A DNA stretch of 64,000 nucleotides, taken from Hybos culiciformis (lineage: Eukaryota; Arthropoda; Insecta; Diptera; Hybotidae). The stretch spans positions 143,379,308 to 143,443,307 of the forward strand of contig OZ023273.1 of assembly GCA_964007475.1 (NCBI GenBank), given 5' to 3'. Shown piece after piece: positions 1 to 11,418 of the stretch (position 1 is the stretch's first letter; the number at the start of each line of letters is the position of its first letter). The notes under the pieces are model-generated. The model was not told where the DNA came from, did not search any database, and saw only the letters and a list, made by a program, of their open reading frames with translations. The position numbers were made by a program, and so were the translations under genes.

Positions 1-2502
1 CATTATAATCTAACATATTGTGCTAATTTTAGCAAAAAAAAATACTAAACTGCACAGAACACAAATCTCTTGGAAATTATGGTATATTTATTATATTTGA
101 ACACATACATTTTGGCTAGAAAATTTATCCAAATTTTAAATAATGTGTGGTTAAATTTTCCGCCCATTAAAATATCAAAAACTGAATATTTAAGTATATT
201 TATGTTGGGAAACTATAGACAGAATCAATATTGCATAACAAATATTATTAAATGCATTAATATGAATAGACTTTTATACATAATCAAAGTGGTTGAGGTT
301 GAGGATAAAATATTTTAATAAACTTAGACATACATACTTTTGGATTTAAAAAATTAATGCCTTAAAATTAAAATCCTGTCTGAGTTTGCTTAATTTATGG
401 ATCAATTTCTGTAATCCTAACATATCAGAAGATTTTGGGCAGCAGTGATATTTTTGATAATTAAATATATTAGATTTAATTTTAATATAATCTGTCTGGA
501 TTTAGGACAGTGTGAACATAATTTTCTTCACAAATGAATGAAGTTTTTGATGGAATACATTTTGAGTATTTAAATAATTTAAATTCTACAATGACGTTTA
601 TATAACAAATTCATTCTAAAATAAGAAAATAAAATGAATAAAAAAATAATTAGACTTTCACATAAGACTGAAAAAAAATGAAAAATTGCACAATTTGTCG
701 CAATATTTTCTTTTAGCAATTTGTTTATTTTTTATTTAATTTTTTTTTTTTTCAATGTCAATATTATCAAAGTCAATATTATTAAAAATTGATTTTTATT
801 TGCTTTAACATTTCCTTTAAAAGTCGAAAAAAAATTTAGAATTTTTATTAAAATAAAAACAAAACGTTTCATTACGATTATGATACATATCTTAATGCAA
901 GAATTTTCATAATTATATCAAATCAACATTATAAATTATAACTTATTAACTTTTGCTATATAATAAAAGTTCATAAAACTGGACAAAGTGAAATGCAAAA
1001 ATGTGTACACAAAAAAATACTAAAAAATTTACAAATCCACGAATGGAAAAATTTGACGAATTGGAAGCTCACAAACATTTCGAATTTTTTTATGATCAAA
1101 TTGTCATGATAAAGAATAATAAACAAATTTCACTAATTTTAGAAAATAAAATATGAAAGCTCAACTAAAACCTAGTCAGAAACACAATTGATTGGAGTTG
1201 CGATATTTTTTATCATAATTTGACACGTAAGAGTCAACATAATAAAATTTTTGAGGAGATTGTTAATTTAATTCCATGTTTTAAAATTAGAATTGTTGAA
1301 ATGTTGAAGTCAAAATATTGGTAAAATAAAGCACTGTGAAGTTTTGAATTTTGCAAATTTTGGGTATTCAATAAGGAGTTTTGAATTGCTAAGTTCGGTA
1401 TGATCAATAATTTCGCAAACGAAAGATGAATATTTGACATGTTTTCTAAAATAATTTATTTCATCAATAATTATTAATTTTTGTTTTCGGCTAATAGAAA
1501 AAATTTTCTCGCATCCGAATCAAGACATTATTATATCCTTTTTTAAGAATTTAACTAGCATAGCTGTCAAATTAAAACTATAATAAGACATTAAACTATC
1601 CGTTCGGTTATTGTATATATATAGAATTAATATTGCGCCTTTTTTTCCAAACGAATTGTCCAGAATCGAGACATAAATAAATATTTACATTAAAAACATT
1701 ATTAGATGAGATCATTTTAGAAGATATTAACATGTTTCATTAACGAACTGATAAACAATAATAACATTATTTTTTATTATTAATTTTATGAATCAAAGAG
1801 AAATTATAATTCAAATTCATAATTCATTATAATTTTTTATTACATATATTTTTCCTTTTTTTTTATGTTTTTTTTTTTTTTTTTTAGGAATCCCTAATTG
1901 ATTTTCAACACGCACACAGTCTGAATAATTCAATATCTGTTTTTGTGTTTTCAAATTAAACTTGCTAAACGATAAAAAAAAACTTTGTATCCAAAGATTA
2001 CAATGAAAATAATAATAAAAAACATAAAAAAAAAACTAAAATAAAATATACAAATTGATTATTTAGTATTGTAATTTAGTGTAATGAAAAGTTAATTTTT
2101 ATTTTTTGTTTTTTGGAAAAAATTAATTATATCTATTAAAAAAAAAAGGTTTTTATTGATATGTGTAAAAAATAAAATAATAAAAAAAAAAAACATATAA
2201 TTATTAAATAAAAAATATAATAAACACTATGGGTTAAAATTATGACATTCAAAATATTTTAAGCTTTTAATATTAGTTTTAATCGACAATTAAAAAAGTT
2301 GTTAAAATTAATTGAAACTATAATTTGATGAATTAAAGCTTAAAAATTATGTATTTTGAAATTTAATAAACTAAAATGTATATTAAAAATTTTAATTTAA
2401 CTTTAACACACTCTGAAGATATATATAGTGCAAGCTTTTAAAATAAAATAATATTAACTAATTAATATAAGACAAGTTAGAAAGCTGACGCTTAAATTGC
2501 AG
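1..2502. other. AT-rich non-coding DNA left of the first visible kinase exon
   Basis: I see no convincing coding sequence here, only short chance ORFs in AT-rich sequence with A and T homopolymers. Because the first kinase exon begins at a splice acceptor, most of this stretch is probably intron of that gene. The missing 5' exon was not recognised in it. Confidence 0.6.
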
Positions 2503-2624
2503 TCGTGGATACCGTAACTGAATTAAATAACGATCCTGCTGTACCACCACCACCTTCACCCACAACACCACCATATCAGCGTCTAACAAAAGCATTACAA
2601 ACTGATCCAAGATGTGCACACGAG
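2503..2624 (+). CDS. NIM1: NIM1 kinase exon (first visible), Pro-rich N-terminal region
   Basis: The exon is preceded by a TTGCAG acceptor and followed by a GTGAGT donor. It encodes a Pro/Thr-rich stretch and then a YQRLTKALQ helix-like segment just before the kinase domain. It enters in phase 2 (one base comes from a missing upstream exon) and leaves on a codon boundary. Confidence 0.85.
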
Positions 2625-5600
2625 GTGAGTTTTCAAGAAGTAAGAATTTTAATTTTTTGTTAAATTTTATTTATTTATTTTTTTTAATAATTTAATATTT
2701 AGATCAAACGTGTTCTGAATAAATATAAATTATGATTTATAGAAGATCGTTCATAGTCAGATTTTATTTATTATTGCGAAACCTTAATAATTTATATAGT
2801 AGATGCAGGTATAACTTTGCCTGAGAAACTCTATACAAAAATAATTTAGAAATGTTTGTTTTCAAAACTTTTAGTTTATATCAGATATGTCGTTAAAATT
2901 TTTTTGTTTCATTCGATTAAGAGAGAACAACATAAATACCTATAAACGCCCCTATGAATAAATTAAGAATGTAAATATTGCGATATCCTTTTACAATACT
3001 CATAGCCTTAATTCCATCTCGAGGGTAATTTCACAAACTGCCTGTACGAGAACATGACAAAAGATTTTTTAGCCAAAAATCTTCTTGCAACTTATGTATT
3101 CCTCTTATATCTTATTGACCATTTCTGTGATAACAAAAAAAACAATTCAACTATGTTTTTGCGAAAAAATACTTATATTAATATTTTATTGGTAGTAAAA
3201 AAAATAAAATACAAAAATTACATTAAATTTATGAATATTATTTTCTTACATGTATTTTTATAAAGATTACCAAATTTTATTTCATCAAATATAAAGTTAT
3301 AATTTTATAAGAAATATAAAACAAAAAAAAAATACAAAAAGACGAGGCCGGAACTCAAGTAAAATTTATTATTCTTTTGATTATATTGTACGTACAACGT
3401 ACTTCTTTTTCATATCCTTAAAACTTTTCTTGCCAAAAAAATAAAAACATAAAGAATATTAGGTTATATTGTATACTGCCTTTAATATAATAATAATTGA
3501 TTTCCTGTGCACATTTTAATGGAATTTTATTGTTAGTTATCGTTATCTGTTAAATAATACACTTAAAAATAAACAATTTTCTATGTTACTTAATTTTCTT
3601 ATTCCTTCTTACACCTGTTTTTATTTTAAACATCATAATACTTAAAATTTAAAAAACAAAAAAATAAAAATTGGAAAAACTGGACTAGGTATATAATATT
3701 ATTCGAAGTAAAATTTTGTTCCATAAGTGTTTCTATATGACGAAATTGTAGAAGATCTCTACATTATTTATTTAAAATAAATAAGTATTATGTTAATGCC
3801 GAATCTATAATTTAGTGTCCAGAATCTTGTAATACTATAGTGGGTATATATTAAATTATTGTAAGCTAAAATTTGCTATCGAAAGTATGCATGCGTTATA
3901 AATTCAACAAATAAAAACTATTAGACGGATAACATAATATGTTTTTCTTAAATTCTTTATATTTCTTAATGCTTTTGTTGTAAAGCTAAAATAAAAAAAA
4001 AAAATTATAACTTTAAGAATGTAGAAAAAAAATATCTTTCTTTTTCCCAGAAATGAATATTTATTATAAAATTGGGAAAACTTTTTCATTACATAATTCT
4101 ACAAAAAAGAAAAATTTTAAAAGAAACCCAAAAAGGTTTTAAATTCAAGTGAATTTTGTTGGTTTTTTTTTTTTTTCATTTGATATGAAATGGATTGATA
4201 GTGGTTTTTATTTTTATGTTTTTATGTACAATATACATACATATAAATTGAAATGGGAATATTGTTATCTTTGAAAGCATTACAAAATCGTATTTGGTTC
4301 AAATATAATTCTCAAAATGTTTTATGTATTTCTTAAATTAAATCTTTTCCCACATAGTGGCATAAATATTCGCCAGATGTTTATTTCGAACCATGAAAAA
4401 TGTTTTTGTTTATTTTTTTGTTATTCATAAATTGTTGAATTAACCAATAGTTATACATAGTATATTGTCTTAAAGACGTAATCTTGGAAATTGGTATGAA
4501 ATGTCGAAATGTGTCGCAAATAAAATAAAAAAAAAATTTATGAATGAATAAATTAATAATTGAATAAATGAATAAATAAATAAATAAAAATAATGATCTC
4601 TTAAAATAAAATCTTTGATTACTGTATTATTTATTGTTTTTCATATGTTGTCATTATATTTGGAATAGATTTTATTAGACTATGAAATAAAATCCTATTC
4701 GAACCTTCTTTTATTGGAATGTGCAATTCAGTTTGATAAATTGATAACGGTCCAGGAATAAAATTTCTTCTACTCAATGAACTTCATACAAAATTTTCTT
4801 ACCTAATATACTTTCTACATTAACAATATATGTACATATATTTTTTTAAAGTTTTATTCTGTATCCAAGTACTTGTTATTTTTATCAAAAAATTGATAGT
4901 TTCATGCTTAATAAGCATAATAGAAATAAATTCAAATAATTTCATGTTGAAAAAATTGAAAATATATAATTGTATATGTATAAAATAGTGGTAATAAAAT
5001 AGTTAGATATAAAATTCAATTCATATCGCGATACCAATAATATTTTTGTTTTTCATTCTTTAATAGTATTAGATTACGTGATTCGAAAATATTTTCTATT
5101 TGCTGCACTATATTTTCTTTTTCATGTAAACCTATCTGTTACGTGCTTCTTATTGTTATATTGAATTACCCATGTGCAAAATTATATATATATATATATA
5201 CATATATATGTAACCTATATTTACATAATATTATAGGTATATTTTACCTATAATAATTATTTATTTTATATTGATATTATTATATTATTCTTAATATTAT
5301 TATTTAAAAGAAAATATTAATGTAAGTACTACGTATACATAACATGCCAATGTTATAAACATAATAAAATACTGAACTTAAAACTTATTTCTATTATAGA
5401 TTAGCATTGACATTGGTATTTATGTAAAAATAAAAATAAGAAATAATAATTTTTTCTTGTGAGGAATACCATTCACACAAAACGATTCCACAAGTTGAAT
5501 AAATTTTCTATATTTAATATTTGAAATAATTTTCTTTCTATCTACACAGTATGTATATTTTTCTTATTTTTACTTATTTTCAATTTATATCATTATCAAA

Positions 5601-8600
5601 AAATTTATTCATAAATATTATTAATCAATTAGGAAATTGAGAGGAAAATAAATTTGAAAAGTTAATTTCAATTCAATTATTGAAAAAGTCAAAAGCCTAC
5701 ATTTTTTTTTTCTTAATTTTAATATTTTATTTTTACACGAACAGATAGACATATACAGGGTCTGCAAATAACAAGAAATAAACCAATTTCTTTTTAATAT
5801 ATACTTCAAATATAGTGCAAGTGTTCTGTAGACATTATCAGAATCATATTCTTAGTTCATATATTCAGATTAAATATAGAAACTTTAGGTTTAATAAATT
5901 TAATTTTAGTGACCGATTTGATTTAATGATTCTAAGTTTGTTTTGGAAAAATTATTGAAGTTAATACATTATTTATAAGGGAACATTAGAATATTGTTTT
6001 TTTCATGAATTTTCCGCCAATAATTTTTTACAATTAATTTTCATAAAGAGGTGACAAAATAAAATTGATAGCATTGAAAAATAATGATAATTAAATGTTA
6101 ATTCTAACAAGGCTATTTTGAATAATAAGTAATCTTTTTTAATTTACCGATACAATATTCTTTTATACAGGAAGGATATAAAAATTTATTCCCCTTTCAA
6201 AATGAAAATACTCTTACCAATTAAAATTGATTAAATTGTATAAAAAAAAAAAATTGCTACATATTATGTAAACCTACATATATGATGGAACAAGTTTTTT
6301 GTGAATGAAAATTTCCATTATATACACATAGTATTGGAAAATAGCCAAAACTAAAATTATATAAAGGAAGAAATGAGAATTTAAAATTTTATATTTCCCG
6401 TTCTTAATTTCATTGAAAATGTTAAGAAAAGAGATTTAAATTTTGTCTCTATGGGTGCTTATGGGTATTGCTATTTGATAAAAAAATAAAAATTGCTGAA
6501 GCGAGGATTCAATATTTTTCATGAATGTTTTTTATCTATATATAATATATATATAAAAACATATTATTTTCCTTTTTCCAATCTAAATTCGAAAACTAAA
6601 AATGAAAACTGAAACGACGCTATCTATACAGAGACAATAAAATAGAACCATAAAAACAGATTAAAAAAAATATATATAGTGTACATACTTAGGAATATAG
6701 AAAAGGAAGAATTTTGTGAATTATTGAGAGATATTCTATTTCGAAATTAACGATTAAATTTTAGAAAATCCTTTATTAGAAAAAACTATAGTGGACTAAG
6801 AACTTGGCTTGTTTTGGATCACACAATTCTTGTTTCGGAAATATATAATTTCAGTATTAATAAATTTTTAAACTATACAGATATTTAAATTTTACTTCTA
6901 TACAGGTGGCTTTGGGGAGAAGAGTTGGTCTGTACAGATTTTGTGGAGATATAGGTCGTGGAAATTTCTCAAAAGTAAAATTAGCTGTCCATCAACTCAC
7001 AAGAGGTAAGTACATAATATATTTTAAACTTTTTTTTTCTTTTTTTAATTTTTACAGATTTAATGATTCTAATTTATTTTTTAAGTAAATATGTTTTCAA
7101 AACACTAATTTTTAAATAAAACTTCAATGTAAATTCTTCAGCCAAAAGATCTTATTTTAGAAAATTATTATTAAATTTTAAATAAAATTGCTGGTAAACC
7201 AAAGAAAATTCAAATATTCATAGTTCTAGCATAATATAAAAGCTAATTACATACATTATAAGAATTTTTCAATAGTTACCAAAAGGACGAGTTTTATTAT
7301 TGAAAATCTATATAACGAAAACGTTTAGATATTATCGTAGTAATTAATAACTTTGCATAGTGTTTGTTGAAAAATAATTTCCAAAATGATTAAATTATTA
7401 TAATCAATGCATTCCATTTTCAGGTTCAATAAGTTTTGATAATGATTATGTTCAAAAGTAGGAAAATTTTATTAAATTTTTAAAGCTTTATTTAATTCCT
7501 TTCCTATATATATATATTAATTTTATTGTGGTCTTATTTATTATTTCACAAAAACTAAGAATTATGCTCTGTATAAATTTTTCACGACTTAGCAAAAAAA
7601 AAATTACATTTTTTTTATCTTTACTAAAGGAAAATTAAAATTTATGGAAAACGAAAAATGAAAATCATAAAACCATTAGATTTTATGAAAATTTTTGATA
7701 ATAATTTATTTGTTTTTGTTGGGTTTCCTGAATATGAAATTCTAGAATTATTTTTTTTTTTAATTTGAAAAAGTTTTTAAAGTGTAAAAATCATTGTTTT
7801 TATCTCTTAAAATAATAATAATAATGAAATATTAATTTAGTTGAATACAGTTTCAAAATCCAGAATAAATTTTTATTTTTTAATTTTTTATAGAAGAAGA
7901 ATAAATATAAAATGAGGCTGTGGGAAACAATTTAATGTTAAATAAATATTCAGTTTATTCTTCTTGTTTTAAATTTGTATCTGAAGATCTGGAGTTCATC
8001 TTGCTTGGGAAGTAAAAGTGCGGATGCCTTTTTATAACATTCATATACCTAGATAACTATAGCCCTATAGTTTATGAGTGATTTATTATTTTTTCTAAAT
8101 ATTGTAGAAAACAGATTCCAATTTCTAACTTTTATTAATTCTATTTTGGAAATTGGATTACGAAAATATTGATATATTCAATAAAATTAAAGCTTAATGA
8201 CACATTGTATATAACATTTTTTTATTCCAATTTTGATTGATAATTTTTATTTATATTAAAGTAAGTAAAAAAAAAAAATTAATTTCATTACAATATAGAC
8301 AGGTGCTGAATATTATACATGCATTGATATTATTTGTGGTAAATTTAATTAAACATTCATTGTTTTCTATGCTTTAATTATTAATATGTCAAGGTAAAGA
8401 AAATAATTATACTATACACTGTATTATGTTGACAGAATATGTACAATGTACATGTCAGAATTGATACAAGATACTATAAAACATAAAGTTTTAGTACAAT
8501 ATATATTTATTTGTAAGACAACAGAGAACATTTGTTTTTTCTTTTTCTGTTTTAAATATTAGGAAAATCAATTACTAAAGGCTAATAAGGATTTTTTTTT

Positions 8601-11064
8601 TCAGTATAAAAAACTTTCATTTTGATCAAGTTTCCAAACATATACAACAAGTTTATATTTATTTTCTAGACAAAGTTGCAATAAAAGTAGTTGACCGCAG
8701 TGGCTTAGATGCAAGAGCTCTGCGAATGTTATCAAGAGAAGTAGCTACACTAGAATGTGTTCATCATCCAAATATTTTAAGGTTGTTATACAAAAACGAT
8801 ATTATTAAAGAAATATTATAATTTATATTTAATTAACAACATATCGTTGTATAGGCTATTCGAGGTTGTGGAAACATTGGGACGTGTTTATTTAGTAACA
8901 GAATGGATACGAGGAGGCGAAATGTACAATCATATAACACAAGGTGGTCCATTGCGGGAAATACATGCAGCTCCATTATACAAGCAACTTCTATTGGCTG
9001 TAAAACATATGGTATGCACAATTTAAATATGTTGAAGTTAGCAAATAGTTTTGCCCTACACAAATTTACTAAACTTTTATTTATTTTTTTATATAGCATA
9101 GTTTGGGTTTTGTTCATCGTGATATTAAAGCTGAAAATGTTTTATTGGTTTCTGAGAATCGATTAAAATTAGCAGATTTTGGTTTTAGCACCGAATTAAT
9201 TAATGGTACATATAATTTTGAAATTGTTTCGCTTTTAAGTATTTTTATTTTAAAATTTATTGTAATCTAATTTTACTAAATTTGACAGTTTAAAGAACAT
9301 ATAATATATACAAAGTATTATTATACATATATATTATATATAATATCAATGAGCTCGGCTTTCTATAACTTTCTAACCAAAAAAAGAAAAACTGCTGTGG
9401 AAAATGATTTTTTTTAAATTCTGTAATTTTTTTTTCTTTTCTTCTTAAGAAATATTTTAATGCTTTTATGATATTGCATAAATTTTTTATGTAATTTTGT
9501 AATAAATATTATTCTTTAAGCTTTCCTTCAACTGAACGAAGAAATTTTAAGTACCCATTATAAAATATTTATTTCCTTCAAGTGAACTATAAAAATGCTT
9601 TAGCAATAAAATATTTTTAATAATATTTTTAATAATATTTTTAAATATGAATAATTAAAGAAATTTAATAATTACGTTTCTTATCAGCAACTAAATCTTA
9701 ATAACGCTTCATTTTCATTTATTTTTAACTAAAACAAATATATGCAAATTTGGAATCTTTATAAATTACATAATAAGTAGTATCTAACTTTTATTTCATA
9801 ATCTTCAATTAATTTATGTAAAACTTTATCTAATCAACCGAAAACTATAGTTTAAGCTCGCTCAGTCATTCTATTTTTTTTCTATCAGGCCATAATCAAA
9901 AATTGGACACGTTTTGTGGATCTCCACCGTATGCTGCTCCAGAGCTTTTCAGTGATGATCATTATGTTGGCGGACCAGTTGATGTTTGGGCTCTTGGAGT
10001 TCTACTATACTTCATGGTGGTTGGAAATATGCCATTTCGAGCACCTACAGTTCCAGCTTTACGTAATTCCGTATTAAAAGGAGATTATGTTTTGCCAGGT
10101 CATATAAGCTTGCCTTGTCAACGACTTATTCGTAAGTTATATAATATTGTTTGCTTAACTTAGTTATAAAATTATAATAAAATTATTGATCTTAAAAGTA
10201 TTAAATCATTGAAAGCAATTCAATAATTTTTCAATACATCTTCTCCTCTTCACAGAACGAATTCTAGTCCACACACCAAATATAAGACCTAGTTTAGATG
10301 AAATTCTAAATTCCCAGTGGGTGCAATATCCAAATTTAAGTATTGAATTGATGCAACGTGAAATTAATCAGTATACTAAATCAACGAAACGATCTAGTCT
10401 ATGGTTCCGATCGAAATCGCGACGATTGAGGAAAACTTATTCTCTACGTGATCGTTACTTAGAAGTTACACAGAAACCGCCCCTCAATTTAAGCACAAAG
10501 AAAAATGACAATGTTACAGTTGACAATTTTGTTCATCCAATCGATATATCAAGTTATTTGGAAATACTAAATGGTTCCGCTTTGAATGAGCCAACAATAA
10601 TGCCAAGGCGATCATTCTTTGGCAGCACTTTAAAGAAAAAAGTAAGCCCAATGGATACTGAAAATAGCGGCAAATCTTATATGAATGGAACAGAATTAAA
10701 GTTTGGTGAAGAGCAACGTAATATTTTATTAGAGTCACCAACTTTTAAAAATTATGATGAAGAAAAAGGTCAATTTGTAATGCTACCCACTGATACTAAA
10801 GATTTAGATAAATTAAACCCGTTAGAAGGTGAAGCAAGAGATATTTTGGACAAACTAGGTGTGAATTCTGAAATGTTAACGACAGCTATTAAAAATGGTC
10901 CCCGAAGTGACATTATTGGTGCATATCGAATTGTTATAAACCGTTTGCAAAAGCAGGCACTGTTAGCTAGACAGGCTGCTGAGCAAATGGCCCAACATGA
11001 ACCGCAAACCAGAAAGCAGAAAAATAAAGTAAACAGCAGAAGTCGAAAATGTACAATAGTTTAG
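2503..11064 (+). CDS. NIM1: NIM1-family Ser/Thr protein kinase (AMPK-related), 3' part, seven exons
   Basis: Exons joined: 2503-2624, 6906-7005, 8670-8781, 8855-9011, 9097-9205, 9889-10131 and 10256-11064. All introns are GT..AG and phases agree. They give 549 residues in frame (numbered from the first complete codon), ending in TAG. Kinase landmarks: glycine loop GRGNFSKV (about 57-64), catalytic Lys79 in VAIK, helix-C Glu97, catalytic loop HRDIKAEN (170-177), DFG at 190-192, activation loop Thr207 before [11 protein letters not shown]. The [15 protein letters not shown] lead-in, the [16 protein letters not shown] loop and a conserved C-terminal block (about 467-515) match NIM1 rather than AMPK, SIK, MARK or NUAK. 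The protein would phosphorylate Ser/Thr of unknown substrates. A long hydrophilic linker (about 300-466) precedes the C-terminal block. The chain ends with a basic stretch and CTIV, a CaaX-like box. The start codon is outside the window; TAA at 2493-2495 shows the first visible exon must be entered by splicing. Family assignment rests on recalled family sequence, not a search. Confidence 0.9.
2625..6905 (+). other. Intron of NIM1 kinase gene (4.3 kb)
   Basis: This GT..AG intron is AT-rich with T runs and short TA repeats (for example near 5183-5210). I see no exon, RNA gene or recognisable transposon in it. Confidence 0.75.
6906..7005 (+). CDS. NIM1: NIM1 kinase exon with glycine-rich loop
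   Basis: The exon lies between a TACAG acceptor and a GTAAGT donor. It encodes the kinase start and the ATP-binding glycine loop [10 protein letters not shown]. It ends after the first base of an Asp codon that is completed by the next exon. Confidence 0.9.
7006..8669 (+). other. Intron of NIM1 kinase gene (1.7 kb)
   Basis: This GT..AG intron holds AT-rich filler only. No repeat or internal gene was recognised. Confidence 0.75.
8670..8781 (+). CDS. NIM1: NIM1 kinase exon with VAIK lysine and helix C
   Basis: The acceptor is TTCTAG. The exon carries the catalytic lysine in KVAIKVVD and the helix-C glutamate in LSREVATLE, then HHPNIL. The donor reads AAG/GTTGTT, a weak match to consensus, but the downstream exon continues the NIM1 sequence exactly ([14 protein letters not shown]). 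Confidence 0.9.
8855..9011 (+). CDS. NIM1: NIM1 kinase exon, hinge and C-lobe start
   Basis: The exon follows a 73-bp intron ending in TATAG. It encodes LFEVVET, the hinge region ([12 protein letters not shown]) and helix E up to LLLAVKHM, and leaves on a codon boundary at a GTATGC donor. Confidence 0.9.
9097..9205 (+). CDS. NIM1: NIM1 kinase exon with HRDIKAEN and DFG
   Basis: The exon follows an 85-bp intron. It holds the catalytic loop (Asp172 of HRD, Lys174, Asn177) and the Mg-binding DFG (Asp190). All residues needed for activity are present. It leaves after the first base of a Gly codon. Confidence 0.92.
9206..9888 (+). other. Intron of NIM1 kinase gene (683 bp)
   Basis: The donor is GTACAT and the acceptor TATCAG. 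It contains a three-copy AATATTTTTAAT-like run near 9610-9645 and otherwise nothing recognisable. Confidence 0.75.
9889..10131 (+). CDS. NIM1: NIM1 kinase exon with activation loop and APE
   Basis: The acceptor is TATCAG. The exon encodes [16 protein letters not shown] with the T-loop threonine (Thr207), then [14 protein letters not shown] and the C-lobe to CQRLI. The T-loop layout is the one shared by AMPK-related kinases. Confidence 0.92.
10256..11064 (+). CDS. NIM1: NIM1 kinase terminal exon: kinase end, linker, conserved C-terminal block, CaaX-like end
   Basis: The exon follows a 124-bp intron ending in CACAG. The first 15-20 codons close the kinase domain ([10 protein letters not shown]). 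A Ser/Lys/Arg-rich linker of about 160 residues follows. Then comes a helix-rich block containing [10 protein letters not shown] and [14 protein letters not shown], which I recognise as the NIM1 C-terminal region. The last residues are basic and end in SRSRKCTIV before TAG at 11062-11064. Confidence 0.9.
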
Positions 11065-11412
11065 AGGCGATTTTTTTTTTCTTATTGAAATCTTATAAAT
11101 TTGTATTGTCCTATATAAACGTATGCCAAATGTTTATAAATAGAGAAAATATTTATAGTATGTAAATTTATTTTACATTAGAACTAAGATTTAAAGTTAC
11201 AAAATGTTACTTCAAAATTTTTATTTTGATTCATGATTATTTCAAATTATTTAATAATAGAATAGTTTCAGCGTACCTATAACTAAATTATAACTATTTA
11301 ATTTTTCAATATTATTTTTATCAATATCGTTTCAATGAAAAGTTTTGTTTTTCCACTCTATTTTATTTTATATAATGCAATTATAATTACATTTTCACAA
11401 CTTCAATGTTGT

Positions 11413-11418
11413 AATAAA
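11413..11418 (+). promoter_or_regulatory. Candidate poly(A) signal of the NIM1 kinase gene
   Basis: An AATAAA lies about 350 bases after the stop codon. Such hexamers are common by chance in sequence this AT-rich and others occur nearby, for example about 11543, so transcript ends would be needed to choose. Confidence 0.3.

Noticed and set aside
8833..9166. ORFs overlapping the kinase exons on both strands
   Set aside because: They are out-of-frame readings of true exons 8855-9011 and 9097-9205.
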